DNA of 64,000 bases from Cardinalis cardinalis (lineage: Eukaryota; Chordata; Aves; Passeriformes; Cardinalidae): the NCBI GenBank assembly GCA_014549065.1, contig JACDOX010000008.1:6076001-6140000 (forward strand), read 5' to 3'. Each line of letters begins with the position of its first letter. Within the stretch, counting starts at the first letter, position 1. Positions 37,001-52,000 of this stretch are shown here, in pieces. The translations under genes were made by a program, and so were the position numbers. The notes under the pieces are model-generated. The model was not told the origin of the DNA. It saw only the letters and a list, made by a program, of their open reading frames with translations, and searched no databases.

Positions 37001-40000
37001 TGCAGCTGAAATGCTCAGGATTCAAACCTGCCACTCTGCACTTAAGTGTAGCACCTATTCTAGTCTGAATTCTACCTGAAATGTCCCAATAATGTGTATC
37101 AACTGAAGTCAGTGAAATAGCTGTATGTGGTTTGTTGGATCTTGCCCATGCAGTGATATTCTCAGCTGACCCATCATACTTGAAAGCTAGGAGTTGCTGC
37201 TGTGTCCTCAGTTGTGGTGAAGTACAGAAGGCAGTCTTCAGCCAGCTAGATCCCTTTGAGCAAGGGCAAAAGGTGAATTTCACCCTGAGGTAGATGACAG
37301 CACTGGGGCAGAAGTGAAGCACAGTCTAACTGCATTATTGGAAACTTGCCATGGGTAAGGTCACAAAGTACTTAATAGTGGGCTCATCCCTTGGGTGCGA
37401 TCACAAAGTACTTAATGAATAATTTTCTTCAGTTCTATCTATTACTCAATAATTTTCTTCAATTAGTTGATTATGTTCATTGCAAGGAAGCTGCTGGTAG
37501 TCTTTCTACTTCCATTTTGGAACCAGTTGTTCTTCATCACAGCAGTTCTGCTAGAAATAGGCCAATAGAAAAGGTTTTTTTCTGAAAGTAAAAATGTTTC
37601 TGATTTCCCAGAGCCCTTAAAGGTAGTGTGGTGTTCCAAATATAAGTGTTCCATTGGAATCTTTGACAATCATTTGATATTGCTGTTACTGCCTTGTGTC
37701 CTGTGTCTCATGTGTGTTACTATGCTACTCTGGTGTTGTATTTTGGATGACCTCTCTAGGTATAGTTTTGTACAATGTCTGTGTGTGTAACTGAGTGATC
37801 ATTGTTGATTTAGAATCCAGCAGTCAAGGTAGTTTGTTCCTTCTGTTGTTTAACTTGCCAGTCTGGGATTAGCAATGCAGCTGTTGCATTGCCTTTCCAC
37901 TTATTGGTATTGGGTCTTCTCAGAGTGTCATTACTTTACATCTGTGCCAAAGGGATGGATGTGGGCCTTATTTTCATAGATGTTTTAAAATGTCTACCTG
38001 TCAGAAACTGTACATGAAAGGAAGATTTTTAGGACCTGGTCTCTAACAGATTCCCTGTCCTTAACAAGTAGCAGTTCAGATGAGAGTGGCAATAATATGT
38101 GTTAGTTGGTTAGTTTGGTCAAAGTGCTACATTATTTAACAGAATTGCAATTTGAAGGGGATTCTTTAGTCTTTTGCTTGCTAACCCCAAGATCTATTCT
38201 CTGTTAGATAAAGATTACTTAAATTGCTGTCATGCTAAAAGCTGCCTTAGGCAGTGTAAATGACATGGTTTAGTTATTGCAGGATTTCTTTCACGCTACA
38301 CTGGAAGAGAAAGACCTCTTCTGGTTGCAGGGCTGCTCTAGGTCATCCTCAGTCACATGGTTATGTTGCTGCTCTTGAATTTCAGATGCAAATTGCTGTA
38401 CCAGGCGTCTTCTCCTGCAGGGATATCTTTTGATCCTTGTACTCCAACTAAGCCTAGCTACACTCGCAGTGCCAGCCTTCCTGCTGAAGGCCATTTGGTG
38501 ACCTGTGCAAACCCTGCTAAGGTTTCCTGCAAGAAACAGTTGGAGTGTCTGGCACAGCTCTATTCATCCTGTATAGCAGGTGAGGACACAGAAGATGTGA
38601 AACTGACCTTTCTTTGAGCTTTGAACTTGTGTATTGTGTCATGGAAGCTGTGGGATAGTTATAGTGTACAAACAAATGACATCTGGAAAAAGAAAGTAAG
38701 CCAATACAGTTATTAAAATAGATGAATACTTGGCAAAAGTGTAGGGAAGGAGATGAGCCTGATGCAGTACTCTGACCTGCAGTAGACTGAAGTTGTATGT
38801 CCCATCTGAAACCAGACTGTTCCCTAACACATCTTTCCCATGCTGATCTACAGTATATCAAAGTATCATGTTGTGGGGAGACAATTCTTTGCTGACTACC
38901 ACCGAGCAAGAATCTTTTTACTTTTGTTTATTAAAGCAGGACAGTATTGAGTAATCCACCTTTAACATCTCAATTACTCTCTCCCAGAAAACCTGGTACC
39001 AAATATTTTTCTGGAACTGTTTTTTGTTCTGCAACTGTTGACATCTAAAGGCACTTCTACTGCAGAAGATGGGGATAGTGACCCTGAAATCAGTGAAAGA
39101 AACAGAGGTAAGCAGTCGTAATGAAGGGAAGGAATCTTGCTTCCATAGAATGAGAAAGTGTTGTAAATAGCTTGGACAGTTATTCTTAAATTACATAAAA
39201 ATACCGTATTACCACTGTGGGACTCATCTGAGATGCTGACAAAAGTCATGCATGTATGGGAAGTGCTTCCACAGTATGATAGAGTGAGGTTGCTAGTTAC
39301 TGTTTGAATCCAGCTTTCTGCTATTGTGCGAGATTTGCTGTAGCTACTTCTATCACTGACTTTTAGAGGGAAGGACAGATGTGCTTGAGTTGCTTCTCCG
39401 TTGATCCTACAACTCAAATATGCTGTTGACCTGCTCTGTGTTTATTAAGCTTCAGGTTTAGATCTGGGTGCACAGGATCCAGCTGTATTGTTGCATTTGG
39501 TTTTGGGCAAATTCAGCCTTAAGCTCGATGCAATTAGTACTTTGATATGGATAGTACAACCAAAAGAATGGGCTTTAAGATGAGACCCACCAGACCCTCC
39601 TTGACCCCACATGCCTCAATTTGATTGACCTTTGTTTTGCTACTCTTTGATTCTTAGGGCTGAGATTAGGAGCATGAAATCTTCAGATATGGGAACACCA
39701 GTTTATAATTGTTTTTAGTTGTTCTACTTTTCTTGTCCTGTATCTGCTTATTGTTGTTCAGAACATGGAGAAAGAGTCTTTTCTTTCCCGTACAGCATTA
39801 AACACTTCATTTGCCTTTAGTATAGGAAAGATAGGGAATGGGAACTTCTGAAAATTGAATAGGAGTCTGGAAGATTGTTTTTGGATATGTCGGTTCGTAC
39901 TTTCCTTAAAAGCTAATTGTTGGTCCTTTAGTTTATAAATGGTAAAAGGTACTGTTGTCTCATGTTTCTTTTTTCCTCTTAGATGTGTCAGGGAGACAGC

Positions 40001-43000
40001 ATTTTGAAAGTGTGCACAACTGTGTTTATTTTGCTGTTCAAGTCTTGGATTATCAATATGAGTGAGTTGAATTCTTTTTTCATCTGCTTGTGTCTGCACT
40101 TGTGTGTGGGATTAAGCAAGTGTGCTTGGATTGTAGAACTTTACCAGTTACGGGCACAGAGTTGTTAATTTTTCTTCAAAACATACAACTTGACCTGGAT
40201 TTGTGTGTCTGTGGGTTTCCTTGCTCTGATGTGTCCACTGAGCTTTGTTGTAATTGTGCAAGAGCAGGAAAGTCATGAGATGAGAATGATAACAAATACA
40301 GATACCAGTAGGATTTCCTGCTGGTAGGTATCCTTTAGAGCTCTTTTCTTGGCAGCATCATAAAATGTAAACATCAGCATTTCTTTAGAACTGCTCATGT
40401 GTTGTTTATGTTTGTCTATCTCTCTGAGCTTTATCCCCATTATCTTGGCAGAATTATTTCCCATTTAGAAAAGGGGATGCTGAAGCTTTTGGCTGAAAAT
40501 GAGCGGATTGCATCGTTTTCTCCCACCTTGCACAAGAGGCTTAGGCAGGCTTATGAAAGCAGCACAGCTAAGGTAAAAATTGGCAGACCCCAAGTGACAT
40601 TGCTTCAAGCCTTTGTGTTGTTGTTCCTTTATTTGCAATGGCTTTGATGTTCAATCTCGTTCTATTTCATCGTCTTTAGAAACTGTCTAAAAGTATTTTT
40701 TTTCCTTGTCAGTGGGTGAGGGAGCTGCTGGGTCCAGTGATTGTTAGCTGTGAATCACTGCTGGCTAGCCTTATGTTGTGCTACAGGCCCTGACCTCAGC
40801 CAGAGACTTTGACAGGGTCAAGTTTTGCTTTTGAAATTCTCACCTAATAAACATGGGTCCCAGGAGTATGATTAATTAGGTGCAATATCAGAAGGTAGTT
40901 TCAAAGATTTGGATTTCTTTCATACATATGGACTCTCTTTAGGCAAGCAACATTTCACAGGAGACAATCCAGACTGGGAAAAATAGTTGTCTCGTGTAAT
41001 CAACTGGGTTAGGGAACCAGCTTGGTTGGTAGGAATTGCATAGTAGAAATGTATTTTGTATCTCATTTCATCCATCTTTTAAAAATGGAGATTACTCTTG
41101 TCAAAGAAAGGACACTGTACTGAGATTGGGACTTGTCAGTAGTTAAGCTTTAAAATTGTTAAAGTTGTAAATAAAGGTCCTGTTACTTGAAGAACAGTAA
41201 GGAGAAAGAGTAAGATAACAGAAGTTGCCAGCCAGGATCCTGAATTTTCTCAAGCCTTATATTGAAGGTATATTTCAACTGTTTGTGGGTCTTTCCACAC
41301 TGTATCAAAACTGGTTGCAATCTGGTCAGCAGAGATTCAGGGGACCAGGTACTTTCTCTCTTAATGTTGAGTGATTCTGCCTCTGCAGCCTAATGTAGAT
41401 TGTAAAACTTGGTGTTTGCTAGTAGTTAGCAATTGGGAAGTAACATGTAGTAATGGAAGTAACAACTCAGCTAGTGATACTTGTTTCCTAACCTGCGTCT
41501 TCCCTGCTTTTTTCTTGGTCTCAGATAGTCTGTAGAGACTTCCATTAGTTTAATGGCTGCCTTTATATTTTTAACAGGTGTCTCTCCTGCTGCCATGCTC
41601 TGTACAGTCTGTTTCTTTTCAGCCAGAAACTGATAATCGCTCTAACTTTCCCAGTGACAGAGCATTTCACATATTTAAGAAACAAAGGTAAGTTTCTTTT
41701 ACTGTTCCTGAATGCTCAAAGGTATAACCTTTGCATGATTGTGACTAAAAGATATTAAGAATGTCTCGTGTATGCTACGTGCTGTAGAAGAAAATTTTGA
41801 ATTGTTTGCTCTAATTAAATGAAAAAAAAGTCTTTGTCCATATTGACTGCAGGAACTAAATGGTTAATGTCTTTAGAGAAGAACAGCCTAATTCTTCAGG
41901 AGTTATTGAGACTTCTGATAATGCCAGTACAGTGTGTCACCCTACTGGATTGCTTCTGCATATATATCTGGTATGCTTTTATTCTTCCTGCTGCCTCCCT
42001 CCATGCTTGCAGCGACAGGGTGAGGGCAGAATGACAAGTTGTCTTGGTCCTTTTCTTTTTCTCATAGGTATTACTTCATGTGGCTTATTCTTTGCTGCCT
42101 CTCAGTCTTCACTATGTCTGTCTGGTAATAGCTGTTTTGGTCATTCCATCATAGATTGGGCATAACAAGCTTAAGCACTTGCTGTCAAAGACATGGAAAA
42201 TGGAAACTCACTGAAGTACTGCTAACATTTATGAGTTTTTCAAAGGTATCTGAATGCTTGGAGGCTGGAGTTACTTAAGCTGAGGTAGATTCTTGCTGGG
42301 AAGCTTTGGAACAATTAATGCTCTGTTGTTGCTTCAAATTTTGAAGAGTGGAAATTCATTCCCTCAAATATCTTGGTTCACAGGGATATATTTTATGAAC
42401 TTCTGCGTGAATGGGAGGATAACAATGAGAAAACTGGCTGGGACTTTGAAAGAGTTCTGGGCAACAAGATCAGGTAGGAGTCTTAAGCAACTTCAGCTAT
42501 CTCTTTAATGTAGCTGAATTGCTGGTGAATCATGGCGCATTTGGCATCCTTAGTTCCATGTCCTGCCTGGTCTTCTGCACTACTCTGCAGGGTGCTGTGT
42601 GCTGCTTGGAAGAAGCTGCCCATGTACACTTGCTTCTGAATTTAAAATACCAACCTTTTCCTTAAAGAAACAAGCTATAAGCGGCAGGGGCCTAATTTGT
42701 TCAATCCTGATGTTGATCTTTCTCTTTCATAATCACAGAAACCAGTGTATTGTCTGAATGTTGTTGTTATATACACTTGTGTGCATGTCATGTTTCCCAT
42801 GTCAGGCTCCCCTTGAGTGAGGAGAAGTGTGTTACATGTTCAGAAGCTGTTCAGTCTTCTAATTATGTCAGGGGGGCTAGTGCATAGGCTCTGAAAAAAA
42901 GACAACTGTGTCTCTTTCTGTGGAAAGCAGACTGTTTTATTCATTTATTGCTTTATCAAAATACAGTATACATAAAGAAACTATTATAGCATTGAAAGCA

Positions 43001-46000
43001 GTTGCCTTGTGGGTTTCTGTGTTAGTCGTAACCACCAGCCTACTTAAGTAACATGTATGTAGGTGGCATTTCACCACAAGAGCAAAACAAGGCTGAGGCT
43101 TAAACTGGGAAGTTTTGGGGCATCAGAAATAGCACTATTGCTGTTTCCTTAATTCATATGTGTGAAATCTCAACTTACTGTTCTGGGCAGGGAAGAGTGA
43201 GAATTGAATGAGTTTATTCTTTTTTCTAAATAACAACATTATGGAAGAAAAGGAAGAGATTCTCTTTATCTCTAGAGCTGTGTTTGCTCTGCAGGTGCTC
43301 AGGGAGAATATTTGTTTCCATGTCAGCAGCAGGTGGGGCTCAGTGCCTGGGAAACTGGGTTATAAAAATATTGCTTTTTTCAATGACCTTTGGAGACTGC
43401 TTTCTTAAAAGTAGTGGTTTTTATGCTTTTGGTATAGTTTGAGGTTAGAACACTGTTTTTTGTACCACAAAGTTCCAGTCATAATTTGATAATGTTTTCC
43501 TTCACAGGGCCATGATGGCTCACCTATCTGCAACCTGCAACCACAGCCATTTTGCCAGGCTCTTTCAGAAACAGCTTATCCAGGTAAATGACTTGGGTTG
43601 TTTAAGGACTGTATACATCAAAGTGGATTTGATCCTTCCTTGGTCTGAGAAAACAAGCCATGTCTTGTGAGCTTCTTTTAGATTTTCCTATTGAAATTTT
43701 TTTGGGGAGAGACAAGTTTTCAGGATGGGAATTTCTTTCCTTCTTCAGAAATAATCAGAAATAATCAGTGAAAAATTACCAATGAAGTCTCTTTAAATGA
43801 GAGAACATAAAGAGTTGTAAGCACTGAGAACATAAAGAGTTGTAAGCATTCATTCTTCATGGTTAATTACTTTGTCCTTCTAATTTTAGTACAGTTATAG
43901 TTTCTGGAAATTTTAGGGATGTATTTTGACATTTGTCAAGTGCAGAGGTTCCCAATTATGTTTGTTAGCAGCATGAGTGCAAAAAATCTGTGTAACAGTC
44001 AACAGGCTGGTTTTGGTACAGTATTACTGTTATAATTTGGGGGGGGGGATTGGCCAATTTCAAGCATCATTTGACTTCATTTTAAGTAGATAAATGAAGA
44101 AGAAGAAGATTCGCTGTATTCTCTGTAGATGTGTGGCTTATTGGTGGGCTCCTTTTGAAGAGCAAAACAGCCAGAGAACCTCACCTTGAGTGTTAGCTCA
44201 CACACATTGCCAGGAAGTTGAAAGCTGTTGGAATGTTGTAAATTCCTTTAGTGTCAAGTCTGAGTTTGCATCAGTGACCTATCTGATTGTATGGGTGTGT
44301 TCATGGAAATTGTGGGAAAGAGGTAAGATTAGCTTTGTTGCATCAGTAGGGTTTAATTAGTCATAGGTGCTGTATTTCTCCTTTGTATCTGTGCCTTCGT
44401 AATGAAGACTGCAGGATTTCACAAGGGTAGCCAAAAATCTAAATGGATCTAAACTGGTGTCTTCAATGGATCCAATGTGTCTGTCTGGGAAGTGATTTGC
44501 AGACTCTTGTGTGGATTATGATGCTCTTGCAGAAATGAACCGAGACTGAGGACTAGTGTCAAGGCCTAATAATTTAAAGGTAGAGAAGTATAGCAAGATG
44601 TTCCCTTGGGGAGATAGGGATGCTCTGTTTGGAATAAATGGACCTGGTATTTGCTCACTTGATAGACATTCTTAAATGTTACTTCTTTTTATTATGCTCT
44701 CTCTCATTAAAACTATCATGACTTGGATGTAGGGATATGCAGTCAGCATTTCCCATTGCTTGGTATTTGCTAGGTTTGCTAGTCTGGAGTGCTGTGTCCA
44801 GTCTTGGGCTCACTGGCACAAGGAAAGAAAGATACAGACTTCCTAGAGCAAGTCCAGCTCAGGGCTTTGTAAATGATTAAGGCACCAAGCATTTTTTGTA
44901 TGAGAGAAAATGCTGAGACCTGGGAATATTCATCCTGAAGAAGAGAAGGTTCCAGGTTGCCTTAGCGCTGCTATAAATACCTGCTGGAAGGGAATGAAGA
45001 AGAGGAAATGAAATTTTTCTCAGTAGTGTTCCCTGATAGGTCAGGAGGCAACCCTGACTGAACAAGGGGGTTGGATTAGATGATCCAAGAGGCCCCTTCT
45101 TAACAGTTCTGCAGTTCTGTAATTTTTTGAGTCTTGAGTTGTATCTGTGTGTTTGAGGCAGTGGGGCGTTAATTTTTAAGTGTTATTTAACTCTGTGGAA
45201 GTTCAGGAAAACCTGCTCTGGGAACATGTAGCGCAGCATCATGGGCCTTGGAGACTGAGCTAAAGATCCCACTGAGTGGATCGTGAAGATTGTGAGAGTG
45301 ATAGGAATTCTCTCCACATATCCACGTGTAGTCTGCTAGGTATGCCCTAGTTAGACTTGTAAGATTGGAATTCCATCTCACAAGACCTCTAGGCTGTTTA
45401 TATGGCCCAGGTGGATAGCATGTTTTGGCGTGGGGAAGAGTTGTTCTGTATGTTCCTGGGCACCAGGAAAGGCCATGCGTGACTTAGTCCAAAAGCAGTC
45501 TTGTGAGGAAGGGATAATATACTGGGTGAGAGATGGAGTGAAATGATGCCTTGTTACAAATATTCCACCTCGCTACTCTTTCTGTCTCCTAAAGATGTGC
45601 AAAGGTCCTATTGGCGGTGGTGCAAGCTGGGGAGACACCCCAGACCAGGATGTCCTTAATATGCTGGGCTCTGATAATCTGAGCCGTCTGAAGAGGCTGC
45701 AGGAGAGATTTATTGTTCCTCAGAGCATCAGAGGGCCTTGTCCACCCCCTTCATTCCCAGGGTGCCAACAATTCTTCAGAGACTTCATCCTCAGTGCTGG
45801 AAGGTGAGTGGCCTGGGCTTGCTGTTCCCTCTGAAACGCATGGGCAGTGGGAGCACCAGCATGTTTCTCTCGCAGCCGGGAGTTATCCAGAAAGTTTGGG
45901 ACTAGATGATATGGTAATGGTTTTTCTTCTATAAACCCATAGTATTTTTTTGAAGCTGTCAGCGTTTCCCAGTGCCAAGTCATGCAGTGCTACCTTGCAA

Positions 46001-49000
46001 GGATGCTGGGCTGGACAAATGCTTCTTGTGTGATAGTGCATGAAGCTAAAGGTGTACAGAACGAAGCCAGGTTAATTGTTTTGTTCAATAAATTTTTCAC
46101 AATTCACAGCACGGGGGAATTGTAATTTATGTGAGATTTTAATCTTAAATTCAGTTATTTTATAGATTCCTCCTTTGGCAGATTGATTTTATTATCCTTA
46201 TGCTGAGACTTGTTACATAACATCTCTGAAAAAGTACAAAAGAAGAGTGGAAATGAAGGTGGTCAGCCAGTCCTAAGTCTTCTCTCTTGCTTTCTTGTCT
46301 GTCATTGTTTTATGTTGTATGTCTGCTGATGCTTGTTACAACTCACAAGACAAGCTCAAAATTCTGCAATGTGTTAGTTGAGGTTTTACTGCTGTTTTCA
46401 GCTCAGTCTGACTCATCATCATCTTTTGCTGAAGTTACCAGTTCAATCAGCACCTGATGGATAGTCTGTGCCTGAAGATACTTGAACTGAATGGTCTTAC
46501 TCTGGTGGAGCACGAGCACAGTGATGGGGAAGCAGATATGGAGGAACAGGTAGGTTTGCTTTGTGCAAGCACATCTGTCAGGAATTTCTCTGAGCTGTTC
46601 CGGTAGTCAAACAATTACTGGCTTGATTGTGAATTGCTTGGAGCTTCCACCACAGTTTTTACAGGACAAGAGCTTTGTCATTTGGTTTTGTCGTAACTCT
46701 GCAATTTGCTTATTTGTCTGAGCCCCTTACCTGCATGCTTCAGGGTGCTTCATAGAACTGTCATAAGTGCAGAATAATGTGAAAGTGAAAGCCTCCTCTT
46801 TAGGTTGTTATAACCTGTGTTAGATCAATGAAATAACCACATCCAGTTGTGGCACCCCATTGCAATAAGTTCCGTGTTACTTTTCCATATAGAAAGATTT
46901 TAGTTACATTGAATTTGTGGATATACCTGTTAATAGGTGTACAGGTGTTACCTCACTCAAGTCTGCATATCAGAGGTGTCACAGCTTATAGTCTTTTAGC
47001 AAAGTAGCAGCCAAAGGTTGATGGAGACTTGCAGGGTAGTAGTGCTATAAAGGAGGCGATGCGAGATCAGCTCTGCCTCTCATTGACTCCAAAGTTCTTA
47101 ATGCGAAGATACGATTGAGCAGCTGCTTGTTTTAGAAAGCTCTTGAATAATTCCCTCTTGTGAAGAGGTGGAATTGGAGACAGAAGCAATTTAAAATACT
47201 TGATAAATATGTATTTTGGAAACTTACCTTTGTTAAAAGCGGAGATGAAGCTACATGGCTCTTTTACATGAAGGGAGTGCAGGTTTAGCGTAGACATTTG
47301 CTTTGCCAGTGTGTGGGCTAGCATAGCTTCAGCTCACTTTTCTTAATTTTAGGATGAAAAGAAGCGTTTCACCGTGGCCCTGTTGAGTCTCCGACTCCTC
47401 GCCAAGTTCCTGGGGTTCCTTGTTTTCCTGCCCTATCGCACTGCGGAGCAGCCAACCAGAGACCTGCAAGATTCCGCGCTGGCACTGAGAAACCAGGTAA
47501 GAGAGAGCACTGCCTTTTGCTGGACAGGCACTTACTCTAGCCCAGGGAGCATTGTGGGTAGTCATGCTCTTTCAAAGTGAGCCTGTGTTCCTGGGATGAT
47601 GTTGTGTGGTCCTGTGTCCCTGCTGCATATTCTGGGGTTGGGAAGGAAGGAAAAAAGAATTTGTGTAATCTCAAAAAGAGGGAGCAATGCACCAGTGGTA
47701 AGGTAGTCAGTCTCCTGTTATTTCTACTAATCTGAGTCTGTCATACCAAAACTTTCACCTAGCTAAGACAACTTGTATTGATAGTGTAAAATCCAGCTAC
47801 CAGGACTGGTTGTGTTAGTTTTGCACCCATCTCCCAGCAGTGTGCCACCAAATGGAAGCAATAGATCTTGACTCCACTTTGAACATAGTCGGGCTTTTAG
47901 CCTTGCTTTTGAAATTTCCAGTGGGACCTTTGGTTGCAGTCATAGTTTGGTTTTTACCTCTGGCCATGTGCAAAGAAGTGTTTTCATTAGCCAGAAGTCA
48001 CCAGTACAGAAGATGAAATCCTAGAAAGAAAAGTCAAGATATAGACAAAAGTTTTTCTATAAGTAGCAGAAGATAACTTCAAGCTGCTGGTTTAACTTCT
48101 CTTGTCCTTTAAGACCCTGCCTGTACTGGATATATTAAAGCTTCTGAGACAATCTATTCGGGATCAGCGTTCTATCCTCACTATTCCTTGGATTGTGGAG
48201 TACCTTTCCCTTGTGGATCATATTGCTCCTTTCCTTGATTATTACAGGAAAGTGTTTGGTCTCTTGCTGCAGGTATACAGGTAAGAGCTTGGGAAAATAT
48301 ATCTGTAAAGAACTTTTCAGTGAATGTTTGATTTTTCTTTTTCTTTTTTGTTTTTTTTTTGTGGTGCAAATCATGCATACTTTTTATCTTACATAAAGCT
48401 GCAAAGAGAACACAGCCTAAACTTGGGGATTAATACTTGATTCAAATTTGTGTTTTTTATTAAGTAAACAAAATCTTTAAATCTCACTTGATCACTCTAC
48501 ATCTGCAGCTGTGATTGACCTTCAAGCTGCAACTTGAATTTTGACCTTAAACTTACAAGGTTTCCAATGCCTAAATAATTGTCTAGTTTTCTTTCATATA
48601 TACACGACGAAAATTTGAAGCACGTTCTAGAGAATGGCTTGTCTAGTGTAAATTTAAGACAGGATGTTGTGCAGGTACATACAAAAAAGGCAGATATGCA
48701 AGGAATGTGTTCATAGTATATAGATAGTGTAATTGGTAAGTGAATGGTTTAGGAATGCTTTCCTTAATGAAAATTGAGCTGCTGAAAACTGACACTCTGT
48801 CTTGCTACTTCTGCTGCATGGCAGGTTAATGGTCCTTTCTGAAGACAAGGAGATGAGTTTCCTGAACAAGCTGCTGATCCTTGCAGTTCTGGGTTGGCTT
48901 TTTCAGGTAGAGTCTCCTCTGTGCATGTAACTCTTCTCTGAAGAAAAAGCAGGGCACAGAGCTCAATACAAAATAGTACTGAAATTCAGAATTAAAACAA

Positions 49001-52000
49001 TTCAATACAGTAGTTTGTTGTTTTATCATGGGTTTTTTACGCTGTTTTGGGGTTTAAAGAATAACTGTATTTTAGTGTAGAATTATTTTCCTTTAGTGGA
49101 ATTGTGTGAAGCAACAGTTTTTTTTTCCAATAGGAATTATAATTGCACCTGTAATACATTCTGTATTTACTAATCTGCAACCTTGCAAGAAAATTGACAG
49201 CTGATTGCTGTTAGACCTGGAAGCTCTTGTCACAAAGATGGTGTGCTAGCTGTCAGCCTTGAATTACTGAGGAATTTATTGGATAGAGGGATGGTGTATG
49301 ATGAACTTTTAAAATTCTTTTGTGCCTCCAGCTGGAAGCAAGGTAATTACTTAGCAGGAACTTCTTGGAAATGTTTTAGATGCTGTATGGAGAGGACAAG
49401 GAAGGTGGCTTTTGTTACTGTGATTAAAACAAGTCTTTAATTTTATGGAAAGTTCTCCTCAGGGCAAGAGGATTTTTAGTGCTAGGGGTCGTTTTTTGTG
49501 GGTGGCAGGGTGATGAGATTTTACTGTCCTGTTATCAGAAATGGTGGAAGTGCCTGTCTGCATTTTGGGTTGCAGCTGCTGGGTTTTCTGTTCCAGGTTC
49601 CATCAGTCCCTGAAGAGTTGTTTTTTGCTGCTGATGACAGGCAGGAGAGATTTGTGATGGACACTGTGACATCTGCTCAGGCTCTGGTGAGTTAGTGCAG
49701 CAGCATGTCTTCTGAATCAGTGAGGGAAGATGGACCTACCACTTCCTGAGGAGCTGTAAGGTTTGATCAGGAACCTGCCTTCAGGGCAGCTGCACTGAGC
49801 ATATGGAGGCTAGTGGCCAAGTGCCTCAATTGCATCTGTGTTATGGGTTGTGACCTCTGTGTTGCAGCTCTGGGTTTTCTGTCAGGCAGGAGCCATCTCA
49901 CCTGCTGCAAGAATTTGCAGAACAGGTGCGAAGTTATGCTGGAGGATCAGATGTTGTTTTCCTGCAAGGTGAGCTGACAAAACTGCAGCTCTTCCCAGAA
50001 ATAAGCAAAAGTAATGGTGAACAGAAATAGAATGATGGGACTGTAAGAGCAAGGTTGCTGTTTGTGAGATCACCTGTTTTCCAGTGTCATGATAAAGGGT
50101 GGCTGAACTGAAAATGATATGAGCAAGCAGGAAAGGAGGTGAGGGTATGGCATGTGTGATGTTTCAGAAAATTCCTAGACATGCAAGGTGATATATAGTA
50201 TTCCATGGAAAAGTGGTGTGGATGCTAAGATACATTTCCTTGGTGGATGGGATCTGAAATTCCTGTTCCTCCCATGGCCCTGCATGTGCTGTGTTAATAC
50301 TGAGGTGACATTTCTCCCTGGCATGGTGTTCCATGGACGAAGGCACTTGTGGAGGTGTAATGCATAGCAGATGTGCCTCATATATTTTCCTCCATGGAAA
50401 GGTTTCTCCCTTATGAGTAGAGGCTGTGGCAGCAGTCCTGGTTCCCTTCTTTAATGCAGCGTTCAGCTGGGCTTTGATAGTGATCAGGGGCAAAGGCTGA
50501 GCTATGCTAATAAATGAGGAGCAGCTCATTCTGTGTTACAGTGACTGAAGACTTGGGCTGCAAAGTTCATTATTTTACTGTGTGTTTGGAATCCAGCTAT
50601 TGTTTTCATGGAAAGGTAGCCCTAAAACCTGCCTGTGACTGCATGTATGGGATTTCTGACTTGAAGACTGTTTATTTTGTGCTATATCCTTTCAGCATTT
50701 CCTTCATTTTCTCACCAGGACTTTGTACCCTTGGTGGATCAGCAATTACTTTATACCTGCTGTCCCTATCTTGGTGAGTATTTTACTTATTTTTACTATA
50801 TACATGAAATATATTAGTATGTATTTACTTTTATTTAATCAGTTGTTTATATTTGTTGTTTGGTATTGAGTCCTTGGATCACCTTTCTTACTCCTTTTCA
50901 CAATGTAAGGTCCCAGTTGTATATGCAAGAACCTTGATAAGAAGCTGTATTGCAGAAGCTCCTGCAGCTCTGGATAGTATCTGCTGAAGCTGGGGGAGGG
51001 AGGTTACCTAGCCAGGGTAGTTGATCCACAGAATTTGAGTCCAGAGGGACAGGGGAAGCCACCCCTCTCAAGCTGTAATGAAGCATTACAACAACACAGC
51101 TTGTCTATCCTAGGTATAGGAAGAGGTGATTGTGCTGCAAGAAATGTCTTGATCCTTGAGCAGATTTCTGCTGCCAGGCAGAGGGGAAAAAATCCTTTTG
51201 TGCCCTGGTGTTTTGTCAGTTTTTTTGAGATAGCTTTTTCATGGGATCTGTCTGCCAATGGTAAAATTCCTCTCTATAAACGATAGAGTCCCAGATGGGG
51301 AGATGGTGCTCTTCTTCCTGAGGCTTAGTAGGAAAACTGTATGTTAAACCTGTATCACAAACTGTATGTTAAACTTGTCTCACAAAATCTTCTAAGGGTG
51401 AATAACTTGTCCAGCTTTTCCCCCAGGGTTTACTCCTGTCTCTTGGAATTTTGTTTAACTGCTCCCCTTGTTGTCCTTGTAGACTTTACAGTTCTTGCTT
51501 GCCACGCTAAAAAGGAATGCATAAAAGTAACTGCTCCCTCATCCTTCTGAACAAGTCCTATCTGCTAGGGGGCTTTTCAGAAGCTTCCTCTTCAGAGCCT
51601 TGCTGTGCCCTGCTGGTTATAAGTGTGGGAGGCCCCCTCTGCTTCACTGAAGCTTCTGCTTTTGTAGAAGCTGAGAGAATCTGCTCTGGGAACAGGACTG
51701 GAGAAGTGAAAGTCTCTTTCTTGCGTTTTGGTATTAGTTTTTCTCCTTGCTTGTGGAGTTGATGATGGCTTTTGCATGTGTTCCTGTACAGGTGAACTGC
51801 GTAAACTACTTGCCTCTTTTGTGGCCGGTAGTGGAGGGAAGAATGGTGGTTTTATGAGGAAAATCACTCCCACAGCTGCAGAGTCCATAGCACCCAAGGC
51901 TTCTGTCACACAGCGGAAGCTGCAGGTAAAGAAATTAGGGAGTCACAAGGGGGAAAGGGGCAGGAGGAATTTGCTTGTGTGAGTGCAGGTTTATACAGTG

